Origin: GCA-2748575 sp965222725
Lineage (GTDB): Bacteria > Pseudomonadota > Gammaproteobacteria > Pseudomonadales > Ketobacteraceae
Length of the DNA stretch: 64,000 nt
Reading direction: 5' to 3'
Assembly (NCBI GenBank): GCA_965222725.1
Contig: OZ244969.1
Location: 4,712,001 to 4,776,000, forward strand
In this document: positions 28,508 through 37,246 of the stretch, in pieces
Layout of the letters: each line of letters begins with the position of its first letter
How positions within the stretch are numbered: the first letter of the stretch is position 1
Made by a program: the position numbers and the translations under genes
Notes under the pieces: generated by a model
What the model saw: only the letters and a program-made list of their open reading frames with translations
Told to the model about the DNA's origin: nothing
The model's database searches: none

Positions 28508-29509
28508 ATGAAGCTATCCAAGTTGTTTCGCTGGCGTAAGACTGCTCAACCCAAAGAGGGAGCGGCGGCCGAGCAAGCGCCCAAACCCAAAGCGAAACCA
28601 CAGGCAGGCTCCCGCGTCGCCGCCAAACGCCCGGCCCAAGGGGCGTCTCCGGAACAGCGCCAGCGCAAGGTGGACAAGCCAGGGGCCTTCAATGCCAAGA
28701 TAGGAAGCAATGAGTACCGCCTGGAGCCCTTTACCGAAGGGGGTATCTGCGTGGTGATGAAAGGTATTCCCAAATCCCCAGGCAACCCCAGGCTGGCCAT
28801 TAAGCTGGTCAGGGAGCAATGGCTTAATCATGCGGCCGTTCGGCGGCAGTTTTCCAATGAAAGTCAGATCGTTCGGGAGCTTCAACACCCTTTCCTGCCC
28901 AAATACCGGGCCCGCGGCCTGATTGAGGGTAAGGCTTTCTATGCCTATGAATTTATTGACGGGGTGCCCCTGATCAACCTTTCCCAGGACAAGTCCCGGT
29001 TTCCCCCGGATCTGGTAAAGGAGATTTCCCGGGATATCGTCTGCCAGTTACTGGTTCAGCTGGACCATATTCATGGCGGCCTGAAGCCGGTGGCGCACGG
29101 GGATATCAGCTCGGAAAACATTCTCATTAACAACCGCCAGCAGATCTATCTGGTGGACTTCGGTTGCGCTCACTTCATCAAACAGGCGCACAAGGAAAGC
29201 TACCAGTGGCTGGCGAAGCCCTCGTTTATCTCTCCGGAGCAAGCCCGGGGCGACGCCTGGGACAACCGCAGCGACCTGTATCAGGTCGGCATTCTCTATT
29301 ATGAATTGCTGATGAATCGCCGCTGGAATGTGGGGCGCACCAAGCGGGACAAGGTGCTGTTTGCCGCCTCGAACGACCGCCAGGAAGACGATTTTCTGAA
29401 AGATGTGGTGGATGCGGAAACATCCGCTGTGATTGCGAAGTTGCTGGATCCGAGCCCACGCAACCGTTTTCAGAGTGCAAGGGAAGTGCTGACGGCACTG
29501 GGGAAATAG
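28508..29509 (+). CDS. Serine/threonine protein kinase, divergent from the Tad operon
   Basis: A 333-residue cytoplasmic Hanks-type kinase. After a basic, Ala/Pro-rich N-terminal ~60 residues come the kinase motifs: LAIKLV with K99, a C-helix Glu (SNESQIVRELQHPFLPKY), catalytic loop HGDISSENIL (H197, D199), DFG at D217 and the P+1 segment KPSFISPEQARG. Active-site Asp, Asn and Lys are present, but the usual HRDLKxEN is HGDISSEN: the Arg is Gly and the loop Lys is Ser. There is no membrane helix. Its natural partners here are the PP2C phosphatase and two FHA proteins of the Tad locus. Confidence 0.92.
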   Translation: MKLSKLFRWRKTAQPKEGAAAEQAPKPKAKPQAGSRVAAKRPAQGASPEQRQRKVDKPGAFNAKIGSNEYRLEPFTEGGICVVMKGIPKSPGNPRLAIKLVREQWLNHAAVRRQFSNESQIVRELQHPFLPKYRARGLIEGKAFYAYEFIDGVPLINLSQDKSRFPPDLVKEISRDIVCQLLVQLDHIHGGLKPVAHGDISSENILINNRQQIYLVDFGCAHFIKQAHKESYQWLAKPSFISPEQARGDAWDNRSDLYQVGILYYELLMNRRWNVGRTKRDKVLFAASNDRQEDDFLKDVVDAETSAVIAKLLDPSPRNRFQSAREVLTALGK

Positions 29510-29518
29510 CTCCCCCCC

Positions 29519-30628
29519 CTACTCTATCCGAACGCCCTGATCAAACCGGCACTGAATGGTTTGCCCACCTGTGCTGCAGCTGCCACGGCCGTGCAACTGG
29601 TTGTTGTTAAAGCCACCCACGTATTTACTGCCATCCGGCCATTCAAAGGTGCCACGTCCTTCCTGCATGCCATCCTTGAAATCGCCGATATAACGCTCAC
29701 CACTGGGCCATTCCAGGCTGCCTTTGCCGCTACGTTTGCCATCCTTGAACTGACCATCGTAAACACGACCATCTGCAAAACGGAATATCCCGCGGCCATG
29801 CATAACGCCCGATACGAAGCTGCCCTCGTATACATCGCCATTAGGCCAGCGCATAATGCCTTCGCCATTGGGGGCGTCGTTACGGAACTCACCTTTGTAG
29901 ACTTCGCCGCTGGCCCATTCGAGTTGCCCCTTGCCGGATTTCATATCGTCGGCAAAATCGCCCTCATAGACGGAGCCGTCAGCATAGGTTGCCACGCCCT
30001 TACCTTCCTGAACGCCATCTACGAAACTACCTTCGTAGACCTCGCCGTCCGGATGAACCATCTTGCCCTGGCCGGTGCGGGCATCATTAACAAATCGCCC
30101 TGAGTACTTACGTCCGTCAGGCCATTCATAGGTACCAAACCCATTCTTCTTGTCGTTGGCAAACTCGCCTATATATATGCGGCCATCAGCCCAACGGTAA
30201 GTGCCCTTGCCGCTTTTCCTGCCATTCTGGAAGCTTCCCTGATACGTACTGCCGGAAGGCCACTGATAGGTGCCCTGGCCATGGTATTTACCATCCGCCC
30301 ATGCACCCTCGTAGACTCGGCCTTTGGTATCCACAAAGCGGCCCTGGCCGTGCATGACATCGTCTTTCCACTCGCCCTCGTAACGGTCACCGTTGGGCCA
30401 TACGTACACACCAAAGCCATGCTTTTTGTTGTTGACCAGATCGCCCGCGTATTTGGCACCATCATCCAGCTGGGTAAAATCTGTGGGTAGCTCACGCTGG
30501 GGCTGGCTGGCCGTTTGGGCCTGCTGCTGCGCGCCGCTCTGTGTGTCCTGCTCTTCAGAAGGGCTGCACCCGGCCAGACTGAGGCCGAGAGCGATGAATC
30601 CAGTGGCTATAACTGTTTTTGACTGCAC
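29519..30628 (-). CDS. MORN-repeat lipoprotein
   Basis: The 369-residue product begins with a lipoprotein signal (LSLAGCS, Cys22), a Gln/Ser-rich linker and then 13 successive 23-residue MORN repeats (pattern YxGxFxxGxxxGxGxxxWPDG) covering residues ~55-350, ending with two cysteines in SCSTGGQTIQC. MORN arrays form an elongated beta structure and bind protein or membrane partners. It is convergent with the kinase (9-bp gap) and shares direction with the RND pump upstream. No specific function can be assigned. Confidence 0.9.
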   Translation of the reverse strand: MQSKTVIATGFIALGLSLAGCSPSEEQDTQSGAQQQAQTASQPQRELPTDFTQLDDGAKYAGDLVNNKKHGFGVYVWPNGDRYEGEWKDDVMHGQGRFVDTKGRVYEGAWADGKYHGQGTYQWPSGSTYQGSFQNGRKSGKGTYRWADGRIYIGEFANDKKNGFGTYEWPDGRKYSGRFVNDARTGQGKMVHPDGEVYEGSFVDGVQEGKGVATYADGSVYEGDFADDMKSGKGQLEWASGEVYKGEFRNDAPNGEGIMRWPNGDVYEGSFVSGVMHGRGIFRFADGRVYDGQFKDGKRSGKGSLEWPSGERYIGDFKDGMQEGRGTFEWPDGSKYVGGFNNNQLHGRGSCSTGGQTIQCRFDQGVRIE

Positions 30629-30700
30629 TTACCAATCACCCAAAATAATTAAATCAGCTAAATCAAACATAGCCGCAAAATGGCGGCCGGACAAACAAGG

Positions 30701-33700
30701 TTAGGTTTCAACCGTTCCTGAGCCCTTACCCATTTTGAAATCTTCATTGCCATCGTCCCAGCCGGCCTCCCAGCTGGCTACCAGCACTTCCAGATCAAAG
30801 GGTGCCTCCCTCTCTTTCTTGCCGCTCAGGCCGTCTTTGTAGCCCATCTCGTAGGCCTCATCCAGGCCCACATGCCACTGCAGCTTGTCGGAGTCATCGC
30901 TGGTGCCCTGATCAAAGGTACGATCCACAGCCTGCGCTACGGATGCCTGCTGATCCGCTTTACCTGAAAGCTGATCCATCAACTTGCGGATACCCACCTC
31001 AAAATCGTGCAGCACATAATAGGCTGCAGGCACCAGAATCAGGCTCACCAGAGTGGCGAACATCACACCGAAGGCCAGGGAAATCGCCATGGGAATCAGG
31101 AATTGCGCCTGAAGGCTCTGCTCATACATCAGTGGCGTCAGGCCGGCGAAAGTAGTCATGGATGTCAGTATGATTGGCCGGAAACGGGCTGCCCCCGCCT
31201 CGCGAATAGACTGCATCAGATCCATGCCTTTTTCCCGGCTGCGGTTAACGTAATCCACCAATACCAGGTTGTCGTTCACTACCACCCCGCTCACGGCGAT
31301 CATGCCAACCAGTGACCAGAGCGTAATATCCTTACCCATCAGCATATGCCCGAGCACGGCACCGATGATGCCAAACGGAATGGCGAACATCACCATCAAT
31401 GGCTGCAGATAGGATCGGAACAGCGTCGCCATCATCACATACATGCCCAGCAACGCAAACAGGTATGCCTTGGACATGAAATCCAGCATTTCCGCCTTGT
31501 CTTTCTGGGCGCCCTGTATGGCCCAGCTCATACCGGGATACAGGTCCGGCAGTCGGTCCAGAAACTCGCCACGCAGCAGGCGCATGACCGCTGCATCATT
31601 GGTAATGGATTCGTCTATCTTGGCCTGCACCCGAATCACGCGGCGTCGATTATTGCGCTTGATCTGGGCTGCACCTTCGCCATAAGAGATATCCGCCACG
31701 GTGAGCAGTGGCACACCGGTGCCGTCCCGCAGCCGGATATGCATGTTCTCCAGATTCCAGAGGGAGGTTCGCTCGTCCAGCGGGTAACGGATAACAACAC
31801 TGACATCGCTTTCACCCCGCTGAATATTCTGAATATTCACGCCGTGGTATGCCTGCCGGACCTGACCGGCAATTTCATCCAGACTGAGCCCCATATTTCG
31901 CGCCAGGGGCTTGAGTTCAATGATCAGTTTCTGCTTACCCTTCTGGAAGGAGTCCCGGATACCATAGACACCGTCGTAGCTGGCAAGCCTTGCTTTCAAC
32001 GCCTGGGAAGCCTCTCTGAGGTCTTCCAGGCTGCCGGATGACAGCTCCAGATCAATTGCCGGTGACGGCTGATTGAGCGTGGATTTGAACTTGAGATCGA
32101 TCATTTCCGGCAGGTCACCTACCCGCTTGCGCCACTCTTCGGTGATATAGGAACCGGAAATATTGCGGCTCTCCGATGGGGCCATTTCAATGATCACATT
32201 ACCGTTACTTTCACCGGCGAAGGTGGTGAACACGTGAAGTATCTGCTCATCACCCGTCTGGTTTCGCAACTCCTCTTTCAGCTCAAAAGCCACGTCCTCA
32301 AGCTTGTTGATACCGGAGCGCACAATTTCTGGCGCAGCATTCTGCGAGAAGCTGACATCCGCACTGGCAGTATCGGCTTCAATGCTGGAAAAGAACACGA
32401 CCTTGAGCCAGCCCGCACCCATCAGGGTCAGCACCACCACCATGGCACCGACAAAACCGACGATAGCGGAGTACCGCCAGCGTAAAACCGTTTCCAGGAA
32501 GGGGCGGTAAACCTTGTCGATAAAGGATTCCAGCCCATAGGAAAACCTGGACTGAATAAACTTCAAACCGGGAATATTATCCACATCTCCCGTCTTGATA
32601 TGAGAAAGGTGAGCGGGCAGCACCAGCAGTGATTCGATCAAGGAGAAGATAAGCGTACAGATGACCACAATGGGTATGACCCGCATCAGCTTGCCTTCGG
32701 GCCCCGGCAGAAAGATCAGCGGCAGGAATGCCAGTATCGTGGTGAGTACGGCGAATATAACCGGGTTTGCCACTTCCTGGGCACCCAGTATGGAGCCCTT
32801 CAGCCCGGTAATGCCGCGCCTGTTATAACTGAAGACGTTCTCCCCCACGATAATGGCATCATCCACCACCACCCCGAGCACCAGGATAAAGGCAAACAGG
32901 GACACCATATTGATGGAGCCGTCAAAGTAAGGCAGCAACCAAAAGGCACCCATAAAGGAAATCGGGATGCCCACACTCACCCAGAACGAGAGCTGCAAGC
33001 GTAAAAACAGCAGCAACACGCAGAACAGCAACATCAAGCCGCCCAAGGCGTTTTCGGTCAGCAGATCAATACGGCTTTTGAAATAAACCGAGGTATCCTG
33101 CCAAACATCCAGCTGCACGTTTTCGGGCACAAAGGTGGTGGGCTGCTTGACGTAGGCTCGCAACTCCTTGGAAATATCCAGGATATTCTGCTCGCCAACC
33201 CGGTACACGGACAGCGCAACGGCCGGCTTGCCGTTAAATTTGGTCTGGACAATGCCTTCCTGAAAACCATCAGTGACGGTGGCCACATCCTTCACCAGTA
33301 CCTGCGCCCCATCCGGCAAGGCCCTGACGACAATATCCTCAAACTGGTCGCCCCAGTAGGCCTGACCTTTAGCTTCTATGGAAACATTACCCTGAACCGT
33401 TTTGATCACACCGGTAGGCAGATCCAGAGAACTCTGGCGAATTGACGCCGCCACCTCAGCAAAGCTTAAGCCGTAACGCTGCATGGAGGATTCAGACAGC
33501 TCAACAGCGATCTCATAGGGCTTGGATGCCGCATGCTCCACCTGACTGATGGTATCGATTGCCGTCAGGTCAGACTTCACCTGCTCGGCAATCCGCTTCA
33601 GGGAGCGCTCGTCCGCAGGCCCTGAAATGATGACGTAGGCCACCAGGTTACGGATGGATATTTCCTTAACAATGGGCCGCTCAACATCCTTGGGAAAGGA

Positions 33701-34051
33701 TCCGATGGCATCCACACGGCTCTTGATTTCATTGAGAAGATCTTTGGAGTCGTAGCCATAGGCTACTTCAACCGTAACAACACCTAAATGCTCTCCGGCA
33801 TTGGATGCGACGGACTTTACCCCTTCCAGATCATAGATAGCCGATTCGATACGATTGATAACGGACTTTTCCACGTCTTCCGGCGACGCACCCGGATAAG
33901 GCGTGGTGATAGTGATCAGGTCCAGCGAGACCCCGGGAATAATCTCTTTACGTGTCTGACCCAGGGAAATCATCCCTGCAATCACAACGAATATCATTAA
34001 CAGGTTCGCGGCCACCCGGTTTTCCGCGAACCAAGCGATAATTCCGTTCAT
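30701..34051 (-). CDS. RND efflux pump inner-membrane transporter (HAE/AcrB superfamily)
   Basis: A 1,116-residue proton-driven transporter. Twelve helices are visible: one at 8-28, a group at ~330-530, one near 540 and a group at ~870-1035. Helix 4 contains VLGVVVDDAIIVGEN with the two proton-relay Asp residues; PYPGASPEDVEKSV is the usual porter-domain start. The C-terminus extends ~80 residues past the last helix and ends in two similar pieces, EAYEMGYKDGLSGK and ASWEAGWDDGNEDFKMG. It overlaps the adaptor gene by 4 bp. The substrate is unknown; a link to the nearby NRPS product is only possible. Confidence 0.92.
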   Translation of the reverse strand: MNGIIAWFAENRVAANLLMIFVVIAGMISLGQTRKEIIPGVSLDLITITTPYPGASPEDVEKSVINRIESAIYDLEGVKSVASNAGEHLGVVTVEVAYGYDSKDLLNEIKSRVDAIGSFPKDVERPIVKEISIRNLVAYVIISGPADERSLKRIAEQVKSDLTAIDTISQVEHAASKPYEIAVELSESSMQRYGLSFAEVAASIRQSSLDLPTGVIKTVQGNVSIEAKGQAYWGDQFEDIVVRALPDGAQVLVKDVATVTDGFQEGIVQTKFNGKPAVALSVYRVGEQNILDISKELRAYVKQPTTFVPENVQLDVWQDTSVYFKSRIDLLTENALGGLMLLFCVLLLFLRLQLSFWVSVGIPISFMGAFWLLPYFDGSINMVSLFAFILVLGVVVDDAIIVGENVFSYNRRGITGLKGSILGAQEVANPVIFAVLTTILAFLPLIFLPGPEGKLMRVIPIVVICTLIFSLIESLLVLPAHLSHIKTGDVDNIPGLKFIQSRFSYGLESFIDKVYRPFLETVLRWRYSAIVGFVGAMVVVLTLMGAGWLKVVFFSSIEADTASADVSFSQNAAPEIVRSGINKLEDVAFELKEELRNQTGDEQILHVFTTFAGESNGNVIIEMAPSESRNISGSYITEEWRKRVGDLPEMIDLKFKSTLNQPSPAIDLELSSGSLEDLREASQALKARLASYDGVYGIRDSFQKGKQKLIIELKPLARNMGLSLDEIAGQVRQAYHGVNIQNIQRGESDVSVVIRYPLDERTSLWNLENMHIRLRDGTGVPLLTVADISYGEGAAQIKRNNRRRVIRVQAKIDESITNDAAVMRLLRGEFLDRLPDLYPGMSWAIQGAQKDKAEMLDFMSKAYLFALLGMYVMMATLFRSYLQPLMVMFAIPFGIIGAVLGHMLMGKDITLWSLVGMIAVSGVVVNDNLVLVDYVNRSREKGMDLMQSIREAGAARFRPIILTSMTTFAGLTPLMYEQSLQAQFLIPMAISLAFGVMFATLVSLILVPAAYYVLHDFEVGIRKLMDQLSGKADQQASVAQAVDRTFDQGTSDDSDKLQWHVGLDEAYEMGYKDGLSGKKEREAPFDLEVLVASWEAGWDDGNEDFKMGKGSGTVET

Positions 34052-35784
34052 TTAACAGATTCCGTCAGTGGTTCGGGTGCAGTGGCTTTGGAAATGGACG
34101 CGTAGGAAGACTGCGCCGTTTGCTGCTGCGCCTTGGCAGGCTCCGGCTTTTCTTCTGACTCGGCCGCGGATGGCGCGTCGGTTGGCTCAGGTACCGATGG
34201 TTCCGGCGCCTGCTGAGCTTTGATATCTTCCTCAATCATGCCTGCCAGTGGCGACATCCCATCTTCCCGGCCGGCGGTGGTTTCCGGCTCTTTACCGGCC
34301 GGTTGCGACTCTGCAGCGGGTTCTGGCTGGGCGTCTTCTGCCGCTTTCTGGCTTGATTTCACAATGCCCTTGAGTGCATCGGCCATTTGCCGGGCACTGT
34401 CCATGGCCTGTTGTTTGGTTTCCTCATCCATATTATCCATCACGTCTTTTACCCGTGATGCGACATCGCGTACTTCCTCTTCGGAAAACTGCTTTGTCAT
34501 ACCGGTAACTTTCGGCTCAGAGCGAACCGGTTCAGGTTCTGCTACTTCGATCGGATCTACTGAAGAGCGACTCGACCTGTTGGAAGACTTCCCCCCCAAC
34601 AGATTCGTATCATCCACGGATTCACGTCGCTCAGGTTCTTGAATACTGGTACGCACTTTCATGCCATCCACGGCAATATCCAGCTGGCTCAGTACCACCT
34701 GATCGCCTTCACGCAGACCTGATTTGATATAGATACTGGTTTTGCCCTTGTAGAGCACTTCTACTTCGCGGCGTTGAAGCTGGCTTTGTTCATCCACCAC
34801 CCATACCTGGTTACCGTTACGCAGTGCACGACGGGGAATGGCAAACAGATTGCGGTGGGTTTTACCCTTGATTTTGGCCTCAACGAAGAAACCGGAGGTC
34901 AGTGGGGGCCGCTCCGGCTGATTGGGATCTCCTGCATAGGGATCTTCCACCCGGGCTATCACATACAGCAGGCGATTGCGCTCATCCAGACCGCCTTCGG
35001 AACGAACAACCTGGCCAGGCCAGTAATAGGTTTCACCACCGTACTCGCCTACCAGGGTCACAACTGGCCCCTGTTCTTTGATACTACTGAAATCCAGGGG
35101 AACATCCACCAGTCCCAACTGCCGGTCTGACAGCGGTAAGCGAACCTCTGCAGTATCCACGGCATAGATGCTGCCAAGCTGAACACCCGGGCGAACATAC
35201 TGGCCAACACTTACAGCACTGACCCGAACCCTGCCATCGAAAGGCGCGCGTACAACCGTTCGCTGTTTCTGAAGCTTCGCTGCTTCGAGTTCCGCTTTCG
35301 AGGCTTCATAAGCGGCTTCGGCCTGACGGACCTGCACTTCATAGGTAGCCAGGGCATTGCGATTGCCGCCTTTCACCCGGGCGCGAGCGGCCTGCTCGGC
35401 CTTGGCTTGCAGATAAGCCTGCTTCGCTTGTGCCACACTGGCTTCGGCGCGTTTGATATTGACGTTGTATTCCAGGGGATCAATGCGGATAAGCTCTTCG
35501 CCTTTGCGGAAAAAGCCACCGTTAGCGAAGCTTTCGGAAACAGCCAGCACCTGGCCACCGACTTCTGACACTAACTGGATTTCAGTTCCGGGAGTGACTG
35601 TGCCACGGGTAAATACCGGCACACTCATGGTTTCGGATTCGGCAACAACCACAGACACCAACGGGTGTTTTACCTCAACAGGTTTGTGTTGCACTTTGGG
35701 GCGCTGAGTGATCAACAACCAGGAAATTATAATTGCGGCCACCAGCAGTATGATGGGCAAAATAATCTTGAGCGACTTATTCAT
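34048..35784 (-). CDS. RND periplasmic adaptor (membrane-fusion protein)
   Basis: The 578-residue product has an N-terminal membrane anchor (~8-28), a lipoyl/hairpin region (LVSEVGGQVLAVSESFANGGFFRKGEELIRIDPLEY, then a coiled-coil with RAEASVAQAKQAYLQAKAEQ), a barrel domain and the family's C-terminal part up to ~residue 365. A ~210-residue extension follows, rich in Glu, Pro, Ala and Gln, with a helical patch (FSEEEVRDVASRVKDVMDNM). Family members usually end near 370-400 residues. The overlapping transporter gene gives a two-gene operon; no outer-membrane channel gene is next to it. Confidence 0.9.
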   Translation of the reverse strand: MNKSLKIILPIILLVAAIIISWLLITQRPKVQHKPVEVKHPLVSVVVAESETMSVPVFTRGTVTPGTEIQLVSEVGGQVLAVSESFANGGFFRKGEELIRIDPLEYNVNIKRAEASVAQAKQAYLQAKAEQAARARVKGGNRNALATYEVQVRQAEAAYEASKAELEAAKLQKQRTVVRAPFDGRVRVSAVSVGQYVRPGVQLGSIYAVDTAEVRLPLSDRQLGLVDVPLDFSSIKEQGPVVTLVGEYGGETYYWPGQVVRSEGGLDERNRLLYVIARVEDPYAGDPNQPERPPLTSGFFVEAKIKGKTHRNLFAIPRRALRNGNQVWVVDEQSQLQRREVEVLYKGKTSIYIKSGLREGDQVVLSQLDIAVDGMKVRTSIQEPERRESVDDTNLLGGKSSNRSSRSSVDPIEVAEPEPVRSEPKVTGMTKQFSEEEVRDVASRVKDVMDNMDEETKQQAMDSARQMADALKGIVKSSQKAAEDAQPEPAAESQPAGKEPETTAGREDGMSPLAGMIEEDIKAQQAPEPSVPEPTDAPSAAESEEKPEPAKAQQQTAQSSYASISKATAPEPLTESVK

Positions 35785-35964
35785 AGTTAATCTTTATTTT
35801 TGTCATACAGTGCAGTGGGAGAGAATACTATCCGAAATTACCGCATAATTTAATTATTGTAGGTAAATATTTGTATTTAAACTGACTTATTCGCTTTATA
35901 AGCCGATCTTAATCACCCCGATTGACACAAGGTCTTCAACCCAAACCGACTGAAATTCAACCAA

Positions 35965-35995
35965 AAAAGAGGGGCATAACCTATGCCCCTCTTTT
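35965..35995 (-). terminator. Rho-independent terminator after the thioesterase gene
   Basis: A perfect 14-bp stem (35965-35978 with 35982-35995; core GAGGGGCATA) and a 3-nt loop. On the minus strand it ends in TTTTTT, 25 bp after the thioesterase stop. The plus-strand arm also ends TTTT, so weak two-way action is possible. It separates the NRPS locus from the pump genes. Confidence 0.9.
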
Positions 35996-36020
35996 CAAAC
36001 TTTGCGGTTTCTGCGGCCAA

Positions 36021-36860
36021 TCAGCGGATACGCCTGGCAGCCTGTTTCACATAGCGGCTGAATATCCGGTCTGAATGGTCCAGAGCGGTTTCGATGAATG
36101 AGTTGAGACAACTCAGGAGCGCATCAGTTGCAGAGTGAATATAAAAGTGATCACCGGAAAACAGGCGCATTTCAAATTTATCGCAGGTTAAACGGGACCA
36201 GTGTTCCAGTTCGTCGATGGACACTTGCTGATCCTGAGCACCACCCAGAGCAATAATGGGAATACCCAATGGCTCAGAGGGTTGAAACTCAGAGGTTTCA
36301 ATCACCTGACAGTCAGCGCGCAGAATCGGGCTTACCAGCTCCATCAGCTCCGGGTTCTCAAACGCTTCAGCGGGTGTACCGTTCAGGCGGCGGATCTCTT
36401 CGCGGAATTCTTCTTCCGGCAGCCCATGAATAGGCCGACGGCGAGCCGGCAGATTGGGCGCACGGCGCCCGGATACGAACAGGGACTGGGGCTGAGGAAG
36501 ACCGAGGTCACGCAGACGACGGGCCAGCTCGTAGGAAACCTGCGCCCCCATACTGTGACCAAAGAATACAAATGGCACATCCAGAAATGGTGAGAAGGCT
36601 TCAACCAGCGCATCCACCAGATCGGTCAATTGCGTAAATGCCTTTTCCTTGAAACGCGCGCCACGGCCTGGCAGCTGTACGGAGCATAGCTCAACATCTT
36701 TGGGAAGTTTCTGATACCAGTCACGATATGCAGACGCATTGCCACCGGCATAGGAAAAACAGAACATTCTGAGTTTTGGACGGGTTACCGGATTGGGTAC
36801 CTGAAACCAGATGCTGTCCTGGATTCGGCTTTGCGGTATATGTTGGTTTGCAACACCCAT
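36021..36860 (-). CDS. Type II thioesterase of the NRPS locus
   Basis: A 279-residue alpha/beta hydrolase of the GrsT/RifR type, which frees stalled or mis-primed carrier proteins. Motifs are FSYAGGNASAYRDW (oxyanion side), VQLPGRGARF, the nucleophile motif FFGHSMGAQV (Ser about residue 101), and GDHFYIH with the catalytic His; the Asp lies in IIALGGAQDQQVS. The length is typical. A possible Fur-like site precedes it. It is in the same direction as the MFS gene and NRPS but separated by gaps, so it probably has its own promoter. Confidence 0.93.
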   Translation of the reverse strand: MGVANQHIPQSRIQDSIWFQVPNPVTRPKLRMFCFSYAGGNASAYRDWYQKLPKDVELCSVQLPGRGARFKEKAFTQLTDLVDALVEAFSPFLDVPFVFFGHSMGAQVSYELARRLRDLGLPQPQSLFVSGRRAPNLPARRRPIHGLPEEEFREEIRRLNGTPAEAFENPELMELVSPILRADCQVIETSEFQPSEPLGIPIIALGGAQDQQVSIDELEHWSRLTCDKFEMRLFSGDHFYIHSATDALLSCLNSFIETALDHSDRIFSRYVKQAARRIR

Positions 36861-36925
36861 TTGTGTTTACCTTTGCCCTAATTAGCTTTTGTTATAGTTT
36901 TATCTTGTTTGACAACAGGTATCAG

Positions 36926-36944
36926 TAAAACGGTTCTCATTTTC
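36926..36944 (-). promoter_or_regulatory. Fur-box-like site upstream of the thioesterase
   Basis: Read on the minus strand, GAAAATGAGAACCGTTTTA matches the 19-bp consensus GATAATGATAATCATTATC at 13 of 19 positions by eye. It lies ~66-85 bp upstream of the thioesterase start, where a repressor would cover a promoter. The match is modest and AT-rich sequence gives chance hits. Confidence 0.35.
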
Positions 36945-37100
36945 AACCAGGCATTATCGTTTTTTTCTAATTCAAACCCGGATGCTGTTACTTGCATTGG
37001 AGAGCCTGTTGTAATCTATCTGCCTAAGGTTGCACGAATGTGTCAAATTGCTCTGCAACAACCCATGAGCAACAATCCACACAACACAACCAGCCACAGA

Positions 37101-37116
37101 TGGTACATATGTACCA
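37101..37116. promoter_or_regulatory. Perfect 16-bp palindrome
   Basis: TGGTACATATGTACCA reads the same on both strands with no mismatch. It is ~240 bp upstream of the thioesterase start. It has the form of a site for a dimeric repressor, but I cannot name the family. Confidence 0.5.
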
Positions 37117-37246
37117 GAAAAAATTGTAAAACAATTTCTGTTTAATGTATAGCCACTATAGGACCGGGCCAGAATTAGGTCAATGGATTAGAAATGTGAA
37201 TACTACACAAGTTACAAAACAAAACATTTCTAGCCATAACGGCTAC

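Larger units (their letters stand above)
36861..37246. other. 386-bp gap between MFS exporter and thioesterase
   Basis: AT-rich and without a credible gene. It contains a Fur-like sequence (36926-36944), a 16-bp perfect palindrome (37101-37116), a second inverted repeat AAATTGT-AAA-ACAATTT (37121-37137) next to it, and a small hairpin TAGCC-GTTAT-GGCTA just after the MFS stop. It is probably the control region of the thioesterase; a small RNA cannot be excluded. Confidence 0.5.

Noticed and set aside
29561..30103. 180-residue frame opposite the MORN gene
   Set aside because: It is an antisense mirror of the repeats and has no ribosome site or family feature.
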